A DNA stretch of 64,000 bases from Desulfonatronovibrio magnus (GCF_000934755.1 NZ_KN882175.1:331736-395735), one strand, 5' to 3'. Counted from the stretch's first letter, positions 9,366-19,006 are shown. The notes: generated by a model not told the origin, from the sequence alone. A program made the numbers and translations.

Positions 9366-10627
9366 ACTTCCACATCATCACCCTGGGATGCAAAATCAAT
9401 CAGTATGAATCTCAGGCCATTACTGAATCCCTGGCCCGCAGAGGCTTAAACTGCTCCAGCACTCCTCAGGAAGCAGAGATCATTATAATTAACAGCTGTG
9501 CAGTAACCACGAGAGCCGTCAGGGATCTTAAAAAATGCTGCCGCAGAATGGCACGACAGAATCATACAGCAAAAATAATTGTCACCGGGTGTGCAGCACA
9601 AGTTTTTGAGCAGGAACTCCAGAGCCTTGATGAAGTGGCACAGGTAGTTGCGCAAACACATAAAACCAGATTCCTCCAGGGCCTTGAACAATTGGAAAGT
9701 ACCTCCTGCCAGGAACAGGATTTTTTCATCTCAGACTTTTACAGGTCACGGGCCATTGTCAAGGTACAGGATGGGTGTGATCACAATTGTACCTATTGCA
9801 TAGTTCCTCAAACCCGGGGGGTACCGAGAAGCAGGGAACCACAAATCATTCTCCAGGAAATAGAAGGTCTTTTGCAAAAGGGGTTTACAGAAATTATTAT
9901 GGGAGGGATTAACTTGCGTCTTTATGGCAGAGATTTAAGCCCTCAGAAGGATTTCTGGGATCTCCTGGCCTTTGTTTGTCGCCAAACCATGGCTGCACCT
10001 GAAAATTTTCGGCTGCGCATGAGCTCTCTTGAGCCTTCAGAACTTAATTCCAAGGCGCTTGACTGCCTGAACAGGTATAATCAAATCTGTCCGCACCTGC
10101 ATGTATCATTACAAAGCGGCAGCCCGGCAGTTTTAAAAAAGATGAACCGGTCTCACTGCAACCCTGCAGAACTGATACGTTTTTGCAATGACCTGAAATC
10201 CATCTGGCCTGTTTACGCTCTTGGCGCAGACCTATTAACCGGATTTCCCGGAGAAACCCATGAAGACTATCTTGACACTTTCAGGATTATGAACCAACTT
10301 CCCCTTACTTATGCGCATGTCTTTCCATTTTCTCTAAGACCGGGAACGCCCGCAGCCAGATTCTCAGGCCAGATCAGTTCTACTCTGAAAAAGGAAAGAG
10401 CAGCCTCTTTACAAGCAGCAGCTCTATGCTGCAAACAGAAGTTTCTGCAAAAAGTTCTCAGTCAGCCCAAGCTGCAAGTGGTCATAGAAAATGAAAACAG
10501 AGGAATGTCAGAATACTATATTGAATGTACTGTGCTTGATACTTTTCCTGAACTCCCCCCGAGAAGCATGATCCAGGCTCAGCCACTATCAGTGCAGGAC
10601 AAAGGGCTTTGTGTAAAAGCACTGTAA
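9362..10627 (+). CDS. mtaB: tRNA ct6A37/t6A37 methylthiotransferase MtaB-type
   Basis: A radical-SAM methylthiotransferase, 421 residues. The N-terminal MTTase cluster cysteines are Cys10, Cys46 and Cys77; the radical-SAM triad CDHNCTYC gives Cys139, Cys143 and Cys146. The opening MNFHIITLGCKINQYES and RGVPRSR favour MtaB (acting on t6A37) over MiaB or RimO. The TRAM-like C-terminal portion is short. Translationally coupled to mnmA by an ATGA overlap. Confidence 0.9.
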   Translation: MNFHIITLGCKINQYESQAITESLARRGLNCSSTPQEAEIIIINSCAVTTRAVRDLKKCCRRMARQNHTAKIIVTGCAAQVFEQELQSLDEVAQVVAQTHKTRFLQGLEQLESTSCQEQDFFISDFYRSRAIVKVQDGCDHNCTYCIVPQTRGVPRSREPQIILQEIEGLLQKGFTEIIMGGINLRLYGRDLSPQKDFWDLLAFVCRQTMAAPENFRLRMSSLEPSELNSKALDCLNRYNQICPHLHVSLQSGSPAVLKKMNRSHCNPAELIRFCNDLKSIWPVYALGADLLTGFPGETHEDYLDTFRIMNQLPLTYAHVFPFSLRPGTPAARFSGQISSTLKKERAASLQAAALCCKQKFLQKVLSQPKLQVVIENENRGMSEYYIECTVLDTFPELPPRSMIQAQPLSVQDKGLCVKAL

Positions 10628-10935
10628 CTTACAAGCTCTTCACCCGGGCGGCCCGGGACCGAACATGCGAGTAACTGAAAATGAGTCTCCTCTATGGACA
10701 TTGGGACAGTCCCCGCGAGGTACTATAAAAAAGATTGATGCTGCATTGGTTCCTGGAAAAAATTTGCTTAAATGATAAAATTTACACAGCGAGGGACAGT
10801 CCCAGTGCCAGGTGCATATTTCCCATCTTTGACGGAAATTTTCTGGCAAATGTTCATGTATCATAGGCAAAAATCGTATAAATGTGAAAACTGTAAACGT
10901 CAGATTTTGTTGATAATTTGGTTTTAGTTACTTAG
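10625..10935 (+). repeat. R2 composite repeat, copy 1
   Basis: It begins with a palindrome (10625-10676) holding AAGCTCTTCACCCGGGCGG and a GCGAGTAACT edge. The core contains two GGGACAGTCCC-type palindromes and the block GAGGTACTATAAAAAAGATT. It ends TTTGGTTTTAGTTACTTAG. The same unit occurs in reverse at 25137-25460 and truncated at 51218-51436. The GC-rich hairpin next to the mtaB stop may also act in transcript ending. Confidence 0.85.
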
Positions 10936-10982
10936 AAGGATGAATAGAACCAGGAATAATGGACAGGGAACAAAAATTTTGA

Positions 10983-11050
10983 CTACCAGCTACCAGCTAC
11001 CAGCTATCAGCTACCAGCTACCAGCTACCAGCTAAAAACTACGAGCTAAA
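10983..11050 (+). repeat. Tandem heptamer (CAGCTAC)n before DUF4416 gene
   Basis: About eight near-perfect copies of CAGCTAC (one CAGCTAT) run up to the start codon region of the 11056 gene. No normal Shine-Dalgarno sequence is left between the array and the ATG, so copy-number change would alter the 5-prime leader of that gene. With R2 this fills the 428-bp gap after mtaB. Confidence 0.9.
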
Positions 11051-11055
11051 TATCC

Positions 11056-11595
11056 ATGAGTACACCCAAAATTCCTGAACCTGGCAAACTAATCCTGTCC
11101 ATACTCAGTTCTAAGTGGTCGCACTTCTGGCCTGCACTTCAGTCAGACTTAGAAATTGAGTTTGGACCTGTTGACTACATTACAGATATCATTGATTTTA
11201 CCGAAACCAGATACTACGATCATGAGCTTGGTGTACCCATTTTTCGAAGAATACTAACCTTTTCACCCCTGCTCCCATTAGACAGACTGGTTGATACCAA
11301 ATTATTCACCAACACTTTAGAAAACAAACATCTTTCCAATGGCAAACGAATTTTTAATCTTGATCCAGGACTGATCACCCTTGAAAGGTTAGTGCTGGCC
11401 ACAGGCAAAAACTTCACTCATCGCATATACCTGTCTCAAGGCATATGGGCTGATTTGACCATGATCTACACCAAAGGAGACTGGAAAGCTCTGGACTGGA
11501 CATTCCCTGACTACGCATCCTCCAGAATAAAGCATCACTTGCGGATCATTAGAAATAACTATTATAAACAACTGAATATGGGCAAGGAAAATTAG
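11056..11595 (+). CDS. DUF4416 family protein
   Basis: A 179-residue protein of the uncharacterised DUF4416 family, recognised by KLILSILSSKWSHFWPA, FTETRYYDHELG and the LDPGLITLERLVLATGKNF segment. No catalytic motif is known to me, and there is no signal peptide or membrane segment. The family often lies beside yicC and gmk in deltaproteobacteria, as here: yicC starts one base after this stop. The start at 11056 lies directly behind a heptamer tandem array and lacks an obvious ribosome site. Confidence 0.85.
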   Translation: MSTPKIPEPGKLILSILSSKWSHFWPALQSDLEIEFGPVDYITDIIDFTETRYYDHELGVPIFRRILTFSPLLPLDRLVDTKLFTNTLENKHLSNGKRIFNLDPGLITLERLVLATGKNFTHRIYLSQGIWADLTMIYTKGDWKALDWTFPDYASSRIKHHLRIIRNNYYKQLNMGKEN

Positions 11596-11596
11596 C

Positions 11597-12478
11597 ATGG
11601 CAATAAGCATGACCGGTTATGGTTCTAAAACCATGACCCGACCGGACTGGACAGTTACCTGGGAAATTCGCAGCGTAAATCACAGGCACCTTGACATCAA
11701 ATGGAGAGTTCCACATACCCTTTACTTTTTGCAGCAAAAATGGGAAAAAATCATTCGCGCACATGCGTTACGCGGCAGACTCGATGTAAACCTGCACCTC
11801 AGAATCAACAACCCTGAGATACTGGGAATAGGCTTTGACCAGGCCATGGCCGGGGCCATGCTGACCCAGCTTGAAGACTTTGCAAGAAGCTCGGGTCATG
11901 ACTTTGCACCGGACCTGAATCTATTTCTGAGAAACTCCTCATTATGGGTGGAGGAAAAGTCAGGCATTAACCCTGAAATGGAAGAAGATCTTGCTCTGAC
12001 GCTTAAAACCGCTTTGAAGCACTGGAACGAGTCAAGGCAGACAGAGGGTCAAAACATGCTTAATGACATCGTCTCCCGCCTGGAAAGCCTGGAATCATTG
12101 CTTGAACATATGGAAAGTTTTGTTGCAGATAATACAAGCAACCGCTTCAATGATCTCAAGGACAAACTTTCCAGAATTATGAATGACTTGAATATTGAAG
12201 CAGACGAAAATCGTTTTCTCCAGGAGTTGATCATTATGACCGACCGACTTGATGTATCTGAAGAGATAACCAGGCTCAAAACGCATCTTAAGGCCATGCG
12301 CCAACTCACTGATCAACACAGTGAAATCGGACGCAAACTTGATTTTATGCTCCAGGAAGCATTTAGAGAAATCAACACCTGTGCCAATAAATGCCAGAAT
12401 ACAGACATCAGCCGGGTGGCTGTTGATTTCAAGGCAGAGCTGGAAAAATGTCGTGAGCAGGCCCAGAACCTTGAGTAA
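11597..12478 (+). CDS. yicC: YicC family endoribonuclease
   Basis: 293 residues with the family opening MAISMTGYGSKTM, then SVNHRHLDIKWRVP and the C-terminal signature KLDFMLQEAFREINTCANKC. YicC proteins are endoribonucleases; E. coli YicC has been linked to decay of the small RNA RyhB. It follows the DUF4416 gene with one base between, so the two are almost surely co-transcribed. An R1 repeat separates it from remA and gmk, its usual neighbours. Confidence 0.94.
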   Translation: MAISMTGYGSKTMTRPDWTVTWEIRSVNHRHLDIKWRVPHTLYFLQQKWEKIIRAHALRGRLDVNLHLRINNPEILGIGFDQAMAGAMLTQLEDFARSSGHDFAPDLNLFLRNSSLWVEEKSGINPEMEEDLALTLKTALKHWNESRQTEGQNMLNDIVSRLESLESLLEHMESFVADNTSNRFNDLKDKLSRIMNDLNIEADENRFLQELIIMTDRLDVSEEITRLKTHLKAMRQLTDQHSEIGRKLDFMLQEAFREINTCANKCQNTDISRVAVDFKAELEKCREQAQNLE

Positions 12479-12498
12479 GTCAGATTAGCAGGAATATA

Positions 12499-12693
12499 CT
12501 AACGCGGGCTGTACCCGCAACCCAGTAATCTGTTATCTGTTATCTGTTATTTGTTATTTGTTAATGATTAGTGGTTAATTGTTATCAGGGTAAGGCAGTG
12601 AATTCAGGCTTTTGTCTTCAACAATTAGCTTTAACTATTTTTGATAACAATTTCTTGTTTTTTATGACAGGGTTTCAGGAGTAAGTTACTAAT
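12499..12693 (+). repeat. R1 repeat, copy 2
   Basis: Head CTAACGCGGGCTGTACCCGC, then tandem TCTGTTA/TTTGTTA heptamers, the shared body, TTTCTTGTTTTTTATGACAG and the full tail CAGGAGTAAGTTACTAATG. The tail supplies the ribosome-binding site and the start-codon bases of remA. Confidence 0.9.
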
Positions 12694-12961
12694 GCAAGAT
12701 AACAAACTTAATCTTTTAAATATCGGTTTTGGCAATTTTGTTGTCAGCTCCCGGGTTGTGGGCATTGTCAACCATGGTTCGTCTCCCATGCGCAGGCTCA
12801 GAGAAGATGCCCGCAATGCCAACATGCTTATTGACGCTACCCAGGGTAGAAAGACTCGGTCATTGATAATTACTGACTCCAACCATATCATTCTGTCAGC
12901 CATTCAACCTGAAACTATCTCCCAGCGTCTTGAAGGGACCAGGGGTAAATCCAATGAATAA
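12692..12961 (+). CDS. remA: RemA-like DUF370 regulatory protein
   Basis: 89 residues of the RemA/DUF370 family ([58 protein letters not shown]). In Bacillus RemA is a DNA-binding activator of matrix genes; in deltaproteobacteria it lies just before gmk with unknown targets. Its AGGAG ribosome site (12677-12681) is part of the R1 repeat tail. It overlaps gmk by 8 bp. Confidence 0.93.
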   Translation: MQDNKLNLLNIGFGNFVVSSRVVGIVNHGSSPMRRLREDARNANMLIDATQGRKTRSLIITDSNHIILSAIQPETISQRLEGTRGKSNE

Positions 12962-13577
12962 AGGCATCCTGTTAATTATCAGCGCTCCATCAGGTACAGG
13001 TAAAAGTACTCTTATCAACATGCTCATCAAGGATTATCCTGACATTGGCTTTTCCATTTCATATACTACCCGAAAACCGCGACAGGGGGAAGTACATGGA
13101 CAGAATTATTACTTTGTCACAAGAGATGAATTTCTAAATCTTCGAGAAGAGAATTTTTTTGCTGAATGGGCTGAGGTACATGGCAATTTTTACGGCACCC
13201 CTGCCAAAGAAGTAACCAGGGCCATTGATCGCGGAAAAAGCCTGATCTTTGATATTGATGTTCAGGGAGCTGCTCAAATCAGAAAAAATCTGCAAAAAGG
13301 AGTATTGATCTTTATTTTTCCTCCTTCACTGAAAACTTTAGAACAAAGACTTTCCCGACGCGCGACTGATTCGTCAGATATCATTGCCCGCAGACTGAAA
13401 AATGCTCAGGACGAAATCCTGCAAAGCACCATGTTTGACTACTGGATAATTAATGATGATTTGCATCAAGCATATGAAGATCTCAAGTCCATTGCCAGGG
13501 CTGAAAAATTAAGACCTTCGTGCCTGCCCAGTCTGCCGGAGCGTGTTGTAAAGTATGATTCCATACACACTGGATAG
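12954..13577 (+). CDS. gmk: Guanylate kinase
   Basis: Converts GMP to GDP with ATP. From 12954 the protein is 207 residues and starts [19 protein letters not shown] with the P-loop. The frame is open for 8 more codons upstream, but AGGGG at 12941-12945 and family length support 12954. [20 protein letters not shown] is the GMP-binding segment, and GNFYGTP is present. It overlaps remA by 8 bp and is followed 28 bp later by pyrF. Confidence 0.97.
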   Translation: MNKGILLIISAPSGTGKSTLINMLIKDYPDIGFSISYTTRKPRQGEVHGQNYYFVTRDEFLNLREENFFAEWAEVHGNFYGTPAKEVTRAIDRGKSLIFDIDVQGAAQIRKNLQKGVLIFIFPPSLKTLEQRLSRRATDSSDIIARRLKNAQDEILQSTMFDYWIINDDLHQAYEDLKSIARAEKLRPSCLPSLPERVVKYDSIHTG

Positions 13578-13605
13578 TAATTTTTTTTAAAGGTAGTGCA
13601 ACAGC

Positions 13606-14307
13606 ATGAGTAAAATTATCATTGCCTTAGACTTTGCTGAACCTGTCCATGCCTTGGATTTTGCAAAACAAATCCAAAACAAGAATGTATGGGTAAAAGT
13701 CGGGCTGGAACTTTTTATTAAAGGCGGGCAGCATATCGTATCCAGCTTGCGTGAAATGGGCTTTTCTGTTTTTCTGGATCTTAAGTTTCTGGATATACCC
13801 AACACTGTAGCTGGAGCTGTCAGGTCCTGTTCAGCCTTTGATGTTGACATGATAACCCTGCACATCTCGGGCGGCAGGCAAATGATTGAGGCAGCCATTG
13901 ATGCTCGAAATTCATGTTCCGCACTTGACAAAGCTCCCCGGCTGATAGGAGTTACTCTGCTCACAAGCATGGATACCAGAGACATGCCTTTTGTTGAAAA
14001 TATAAATGCCGGCCAGATTGCCCGTAAACTTGCCCTTGACGCTTATGCCTGGGGGCTTGACGGCTGTGTGTGTTCAGGACTTGAAGCAGCAGACATCAGA
14101 GAAAGCACGGCAACAGATTTCAAAATCGTGACTCCAGGTATTCGCCTGCAATCCATGGGCGATGATCAGAAAAGAACAGTAACACCGAATGAAGCAGTTA
14201 AGGCAGGCTCAGACTTTCTTGTCATTGGACGCCCGGTTACCAGAAGCTCTGATCCTCTACTCGCACTGCAAAAAATAATTTCTTCGATTCAAAGCTCAAA
14301 CAATTGA
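13606..14307 (+). CDS. pyrF: Orotidine 5-phosphate decarboxylase
   Basis: Final step of UMP synthesis. The 233-residue TIM barrel shows the D-x-K-x-x-D catalytic motif in LDLKFLDIPNTV, the opening IIALDFAEPVHAL, and TPGIRLQ with VIGRPVTRS at the phosphate site. It sits 28 bp after gmk in a nucleotide-synthesis pair. Confidence 0.97.
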   Translation: MSKIIIALDFAEPVHALDFAKQIQNKNVWVKVGLELFIKGGQHIVSSLREMGFSVFLDLKFLDIPNTVAGAVRSCSAFDVDMITLHISGGRQMIEAAIDARNSCSALDKAPRLIGVTLLTSMDTRDMPFVENINAGQIARKLALDAYAWGLDGCVCSGLEAADIRESTATDFKIVTPGIRLQSMGDDQKRTVTPNEAVKAGSDFLVIGRPVTRSSDPLLALQKIISSIQSSNN

Positions 14308-14413
14308 GTATCTATGAACCTGATTTCATAAACGCAAAATACTCGCCATTAATTATGTTGCTAACAAAGCATTTTTAGAGTACTCTGAAAAAAGTAATCA
14401 AGGAGTAATACTC

Positions 14414-15190
14414 ATGTCTACCAATCCTGAACAAGATATTCTCAAAGATCTTGAAGATGACAAAACCTTAATCACCGGAGTTTTTTCATCCCAGAGCTTA
14501 GTCAAGGTCGGCACCGGAACAACTCAGAAAAAAACCATCCAGAAAACCTACTGGTTTGTTAAAGAACTCGAAGACGACCAGGTGGAAATCCAGCCGTTGA
14601 ACATCAACTATGTTCCATCAGGCCCCAAAAGTATTATCTCCAAGGATGATCTGCTGGAAAAGTTTTCGCCAGAGCCTGAGTACTACACCTATACTGTATA
14701 TCCCAAGATGCGGGAACTCAACAAGACCATTGCCAGGGCAGACAGACACAGGCAGAAAGGTGAGAGTTTCAGCGCAGAGTTTGAATATAACAACGCCCTT
14801 AAGGTGGATGAAGAAAACATAAGAGCCAACTTCGGACTGGGACTTACTTATCTCGAAAGAGGCGACAAGGACAAGGCCAATAATATTTTTGAAAGACTGG
14901 TAAAATTAGACGCTGCCTTTGAAAAGGAACATAAGCATCTTTTTAATGATTTTGGCATTAACCTGCGCAAACAGGAGATGTATGCTCAGGCTTTGGAATA
15001 TTATCAGAGAGCACTCCAGCTTGTAGAAAATGATGAAAACCTGCACTATAATGTTGCCAGAGCGTATTTTGCTTTTAAAAAATATCCCAAGACGCTGGAG
15101 CACCTCAAAAAGGCCCTGCAGTTAAATCCTGATTTTCAAGAGGCCATTAAGTTTGTCAAATACCTGAAACAAAAAAAACTGGTTAAATAA
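14414..15190 (+). CDS. Tetratricopeptide repeat protein
   Basis: 258 residues with no signal peptide. The first 100 residues are of unknown type (charged, with SQSLVKVGTGTTQKKTIQKT). From about residue 110 there are three to four TPR units (AEFEYNNALKVDEENIRANF, ALEYYQRALQLVENDENLHY, TLEHLKKALQLNPDFQEAIK). Probably a cytoplasmic scaffold. AAGGAG lies 9 nt before the ATG. The HDOD gene follows after 24 bp, so the two may act together (inference). Confidence 0.85.
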   Translation: MSTNPEQDILKDLEDDKTLITGVFSSQSLVKVGTGTTQKKTIQKTYWFVKELEDDQVEIQPLNINYVPSGPKSIISKDDLLEKFSPEPEYYTYTVYPKMRELNKTIARADRHRQKGESFSAEFEYNNALKVDEENIRANFGLGLTYLERGDKDKANNIFERLVKLDAAFEKEHKHLFNDFGINLRKQEMYAQALEYYQRALQLVENDENLHYNVARAYFAFKKYPKTLEHLKKALQLNPDFQEAIKFVKYLKQKKLVK

Positions 15191-15214
15191 ATTTTACCGA
15201 CCGGAAGCTTTATC

Positions 15215-16069
15215 ATGGACTTATACAGTGCGGAACAATTCATGGTTCAATTATCAGAAGTCGGCAATGAACTGCCGGTTTCTCCTGATATACTTGGAGC
15301 CCTTTTTCAAAGCACTTCATCATATTCCTATATGAGCATGGATGATATATCCATGCTCATATCAAGAGATCAGGGTCTCACAGCCAAAATCCTCTCCAAA
15401 GCCAACTCAGCCTATTACGGTTTGCAGGGTCAGATATCCTCAGTTTCACGGGCCCTCAATATTCTGGGCATGGCAGAGTTGCGAAGAATCATTTTGTTTA
15501 TTGCCTTGAAATCCATGGGTGCCAAAATTAAAAATCAGGTCATTAATCTTGATGAATACTGGGATCACCAATGTACAGTGGCTGTAATGGCCGGAGAGAT
15601 ATGCTCCATGTGCGGACGCAATGACTCTGAAGATCTTTTCACCATGGGCATTCTGCATGATATGGGCAAGCTCATGATTGCCATGTGTCAGCCATGGACC
15701 TGGTCAGCCATCACAAAAATTGCCCGTAACTCCGGGATGAGTATTTATGATGCAGAACAGGATTATTGGGGAATTGACCATGCCATTGCCGGATCCATGG
15801 TTTTAAGACGCTGGAATCTCCCGGAAAATCTTACCGAAGCTATCAACTGGCATCATATCCCTGAAAAAGCAGCGGAAAAATACAAGGATCAGGCACGAAT
15901 TATTTTTCTGGCCGATACATTGAGTCATCACCTGACCAACAGTGCTGAGCCATTAGACAACCAGGCTTTTGCCCGCTTAGATCTGGACCCCGACGAAACT
16001 TTGGATATAGCTGCCAATATATCTACTACTTCGCGCCTGACTAACCTCAAAAACCTCTTTATCAACTAA
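15215..16069 (+). CDS. HDOD domain signalling protein
   Basis: 284 residues. An HDOD domain spans about 15-215 (LPVSPDILGALFQ, SRDQGLTAKILSKANSAYYG, SVSRALNILGMAELRRIILF, GILHDMGKLMIA). HDOD is a catalytically impaired relative of HD phosphohydrolases used in signalling, often with c-di-GMP or stress circuits. One HD pair is still visible (LHDMGK). No receiver or GGDEF domain is attached. It lies between the TPR gene and recJ on the same strand. Confidence 0.9.
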   Translation: MDLYSAEQFMVQLSEVGNELPVSPDILGALFQSTSSYSYMSMDDISMLISRDQGLTAKILSKANSAYYGLQGQISSVSRALNILGMAELRRIILFIALKSMGAKIKNQVINLDEYWDHQCTVAVMAGEICSMCGRNDSEDLFTMGILHDMGKLMIAMCQPWTWSAITKIARNSGMSIYDAEQDYWGIDHAIAGSMVLRRWNLPENLTEAINWHHIPEKAAEKYKDQARIIFLADTLSHHLTNSAEPLDNQAFARLDLDPDETLDIAANISTTSRLTNLKNLFIN

Positions 16070-16115
16070 GGTCGTATACCTCTTTGACACTCCTTGTTAG
16101 ATAATACCGGCAAGC

Positions 16116-17903
16116 ATGTGTCTGAATGAGTCCATAACGGCCTGCCTGAAAATTATTCCGGACAAAAAACCTAAAATGCATTCCCATGTTTCTCAGAATA
16201 CACTTAAATGGCGTGTTAAAAACACCGAAGTTTCAAAACAGTTTATATACGACCTGTCCAGGCGCTTGGAAATCTCACCCGTCTTGTGTCTCCTTCTGCA
16301 CCAGAGAGGAATGACCACCTACGATGACATGCATTTTTTCCTGAGTCCGGGGCTCCGTTATCTTCCTCCTTTGCATGAATGGCCCTGCCTGGAAGAAGCC
16401 GCCCGTATCCTTGCAGCATCCATCGAAAACAAGGAAAAAATCGCTGTATGGGGTGATTATGATGTGGACGGAATCACATCTGTTGCACTAATTAAGGATT
16501 TTTTTAACCAGCGAGGTTATGAAATAACCCCCATCCTGCCCCATCGCATGGAAGACGGCTATGGTCTGAACATGCATGAAATGGAAAGCCTGGCAAAGGA
16601 GGGTGTCAAAACTCTCATCACTGTTGATTGCGGCATATCCAACTTAAAAGAAGTTTCTAAGGCCAGAGAGTTGGGCATAAAGGTGATTCTTACTGACCAC
16701 CATCAACCTGGTCAGGAACTGCCCCCGGCCAACGCCATTATAAATCCCAAAATCAGCGGACCATGTCCGCATCCCGAACTGGCAGGAGTCGGCACAGCTT
16801 TTTTTCTTATGGCTGCACTAAACAGAATTCTTCCGGGAGATCAGCTTGATATACGCAATTTCCTTGACCTTGTAGCCTTGGGAACCATTGCTGACCTGGT
16901 CCACCTGGACCGTACCAACAGAATTCTGGTCAAGAATGGATTATTGCTTCTTGATAAGCATGAAAGGCCAGGCATAAAAGCCTTGAAAGAAGTAAGCGGC
17001 ATCAATGGAAACAGCAATATAGGAGCTGGAGAAGTCGGGTTTGCTCTGGGGCCGAGAATCAACGCTGCAGGAAGGCTTGACGATCCAGCCATTGCCCTGG
17101 AACTTCTGCTTACATCTGATCACGACCTTGCTCTAAAACTGGCTCACAGACTGAACAAACTCAATGAGCAGCGCAAAAAAACAGAACAGATCATCTTAGA
17201 ACAGGCCCGGGAAATGGCCTTAAAGATGATGGATTACAATAGTTTTGTGCTTTATCATCCAGAATGGCATCCTGGAGTTGTCGGCATTGTAGCCTCAAGA
17301 ATTGTTGATGAGTTTCATAAGCCCTGTTTTGTTCTAACGCAGGACGGTGACTATTTAAAAGGCTCTGGACGCAGTATTGAAAAATGCAACCTCTATGAAA
17401 GTCTTTGCGCCGTCAGTCATGTTCTGGAAAAATACGGCGGCCACAGCCAGGCTGCCGGCCTTTCCATTGCCCCGGACAATCTTGAAGAATTCCGGCAGCT
17501 TTTTGATGAACAGGTTGTTAAAGCTCTTGGCCCAGGCCCGGTTTCAAGAGAAATTATGCTGGATGCTGCACTTAACCTGGATGAAATAAACCCTGAGCTC
17601 ATTTCCGAGCTGGAACTTCTTCAACCTCTTGGTCCCGGCAATCCCCGTCCGGTGTTTCTTTCACCCGAACTTACAGTTCTGGACCAGACTTTATTTGGAA
17701 ATGACAAACACATCCGTTTTCATCTCAAGGATGAAAATAGCGAAGTAGCCCTCCGTGCCCAATTCTGGAGAAAAGGCGATACATGGGGACAAAAATCCAT
17801 TAAAGGCAAAAAAGTAGTTGTGGCCTATACTCCTGCTATTAATCACTACCGCGGAGTAACGAGCATCCGCTTGAATATCAGAGAAATTCTGAGCGTAAAG
17901 TAA
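16116..17903 (+). CDS. recJ: Single-stranded-DNA-specific exonuclease RecJ
   Basis: 5-prime to 3-prime ssDNA exonuclease for recombination and mismatch repair. Motif I DYDVDG (residues 114-119), DHH at 194-196, GPRINAAGRLDDP and the DHHA1 motif GGHSQAAGLSI are intact. 595 residues from this start. The true start is uncertain: homology seems to begin near residue 30 (LKWRVKN), and neither 16116 nor the internal ATG at 16176 has a clear ribosome site. Confidence 0.95.
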   Translation: MCLNESITACLKIIPDKKPKMHSHVSQNTLKWRVKNTEVSKQFIYDLSRRLEISPVLCLLLHQRGMTTYDDMHFFLSPGLRYLPPLHEWPCLEEAARILAASIENKEKIAVWGDYDVDGITSVALIKDFFNQRGYEITPILPHRMEDGYGLNMHEMESLAKEGVKTLITVDCGISNLKEVSKARELGIKVILTDHHQPGQELPPANAIINPKISGPCPHPELAGVGTAFFLMAALNRILPGDQLDIRNFLDLVALGTIADLVHLDRTNRILVKNGLLLLDKHERPGIKALKEVSGINGNSNIGAGEVGFALGPRINAAGRLDDPAIALELLLTSDHDLALKLAHRLNKLNEQRKKTEQIILEQAREMALKMMDYNSFVLYHPEWHPGVVGIVASRIVDEFHKPCFVLTQDGDYLKGSGRSIEKCNLYESLCAVSHVLEKYGGHSQAAGLSIAPDNLEEFRQLFDEQVVKALGPGPVSREIMLDAALNLDEINPELISELELLQPLGPGNPRPVFLSPELTVLDQTLFGNDKHIRFHLKDENSEVALRAQFWRKGDTWGQKSIKGKKVVVAYTPAINHYRGVTSIRLNIREILSVK

Positions 17904-17949
17904 CAGACAGGCGAATTTTACAACCTTACTGGAACAAGGATCGACAGGC

Positions 17950-18050
17950 TGGAGTTTTGAGTTTTAAGTTTTAAGTTTTGTGTGTTAAGTTTTAAGCTTT
18001 GAACTTTAAGCGTTAACCTTTGAGCTTTAAGCTTTAAGCTTTAAAACATA
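17950..18050. repeat. Tandem heptamer (TTTAAGC/TTTTAAG)n
   Basis: About twelve imperfect copies of a TTTAAGC-like unit between recJ and the outer-membrane gene. It is a third sequence type of 7-bp array in this window. The remainder of the 224-bp gap holds no gene I can support. Confidence 0.85.
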
Positions 18051-18127
18051 GGCAGCCTGGATGAATTTACATTATACTGATTGCAATCAATCTCAGCAAT
18101 TAACACTTACCCATAGAGGAGATATTT

Positions 18128-19006
18128 ATGAACAGGCTGTTGTGGGTTTGGATTTTTTCAGGGTTGTTCTTTTTTATTGTTTCACCTGTAATGGCGCAAA
18201 CTTTTAAGTCAGATCCAGATCGTATTTCTCTTAAGGCAGAAACTCAGTACAGGTTTAAATCAGGCATCAAAAACAGCCGTACCGATGTTTCCAGCACCAG
18301 ATATAACATTTCAGGCTCATACTCATACTTTACTCTTGCATACGAACATACTCACTACTCGTGGGACCATGCAAACCGGTCTGAAATAAGCGATGCAGAC
18401 AGTACTCCGTGGACCGGACTGCACCAGGTCACTCTGTCCGGAAGAAAATCATTTTTTTTGAGCCGGCAATGGATGATCAATGCAGGCTTCAGCTCTTACA
18501 GCGCATTTGAAAAGGAGCTTTCCAAGTCTTTCGGAGGTTCTGCCGACGTTTCTTTCATTCGAATATTTCCCAATGGATGGTCTGCCGGCGTTGGTGCAGT
18601 AGGACTTTACCATCCTGTACGCAGCTTTTTCCTTCCAGGTATCCAGGTCAGTTATGCGCCAACAGGAGAATCAGGTTTTTCTGCCCGTCTGGGGTTGCCC
18701 AGATCTCAAGTCAGATACGGATTTAACGAAAAAATTGCAGCTCAGGCATACGGATCACTGGCATCAAGAGTTTACAGACTCAAAGACAACAGCCCTGTAA
18801 GTTCCAAGGGCTACTATTGGGATAGATCAATCAAGCTGGGTCTGGAAATGGAACTCAAGCCTCTGGAGCAGATGACCATTAACTTTGGTCCATATATTCT
18901 GGTGGACAGGAAGTGGAAATTATATACGAGAAGCGGAAAACGCATCAGCACGGAAAAACTGGATAACACTCCGGGGGTACGTGCATCAGTGAACTGGCGA
19001 TTTTAA
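18128..19006 (+). CDS. Outer-membrane beta-barrel protein
   Basis: 292 residues with a signal peptide cleaved after VMAQ-type sequence (about residue 24). The mature chain alternates polar and hydrophobic residues with many aromatics and ends in NWRF, the C-terminal Phe expected for BamA-dependent barrels. It resembles DUF6268-like barrels, but I do not assign a substrate. A GAGGAG site lies 7 nt before the ATG. The VTT-family gene follows after 51 bp. Confidence 0.75.
   Translation: MNRLLWVWIFSGLFFFIVSPVMAQTFKSDPDRISLKAETQYRFKSGIKNSRTDVSSTRYNISGSYSYFTLAYEHTHYSWDHANRSEISDADSTPWTGLHQVTLSGRKSFFLSRQWMINAGFSSYSAFEKELSKSFGGSADVSFIRIFPNGWSAGVGAVGLYHPVRSFFLPGIQVSYAPTGESGFSARLGLPRSQVRYGFNEKIAAQAYGSLASRVYRLKDNSPVSSKGYYWDRSIKLGLEMELKPLEQMTINFGPYILVDRKWKLYTRSGKRISTEKLDNTPGVRASVNWRF

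Noticed and set aside
10640-10870. Peptide LPENFRQRWE-CTWHWDCPSL, also readable at 25260 and 51230
   Set aside because: The similarity comes from copies of the R2 repeat; no start site or coding-type substitution pattern, so it is treated as non-coding.
10983-11050. Possible CRISPR array in heptamer tracts
   Set aside because: Units are 7 bp in direct tandem without spacers; no cas genes in the window.
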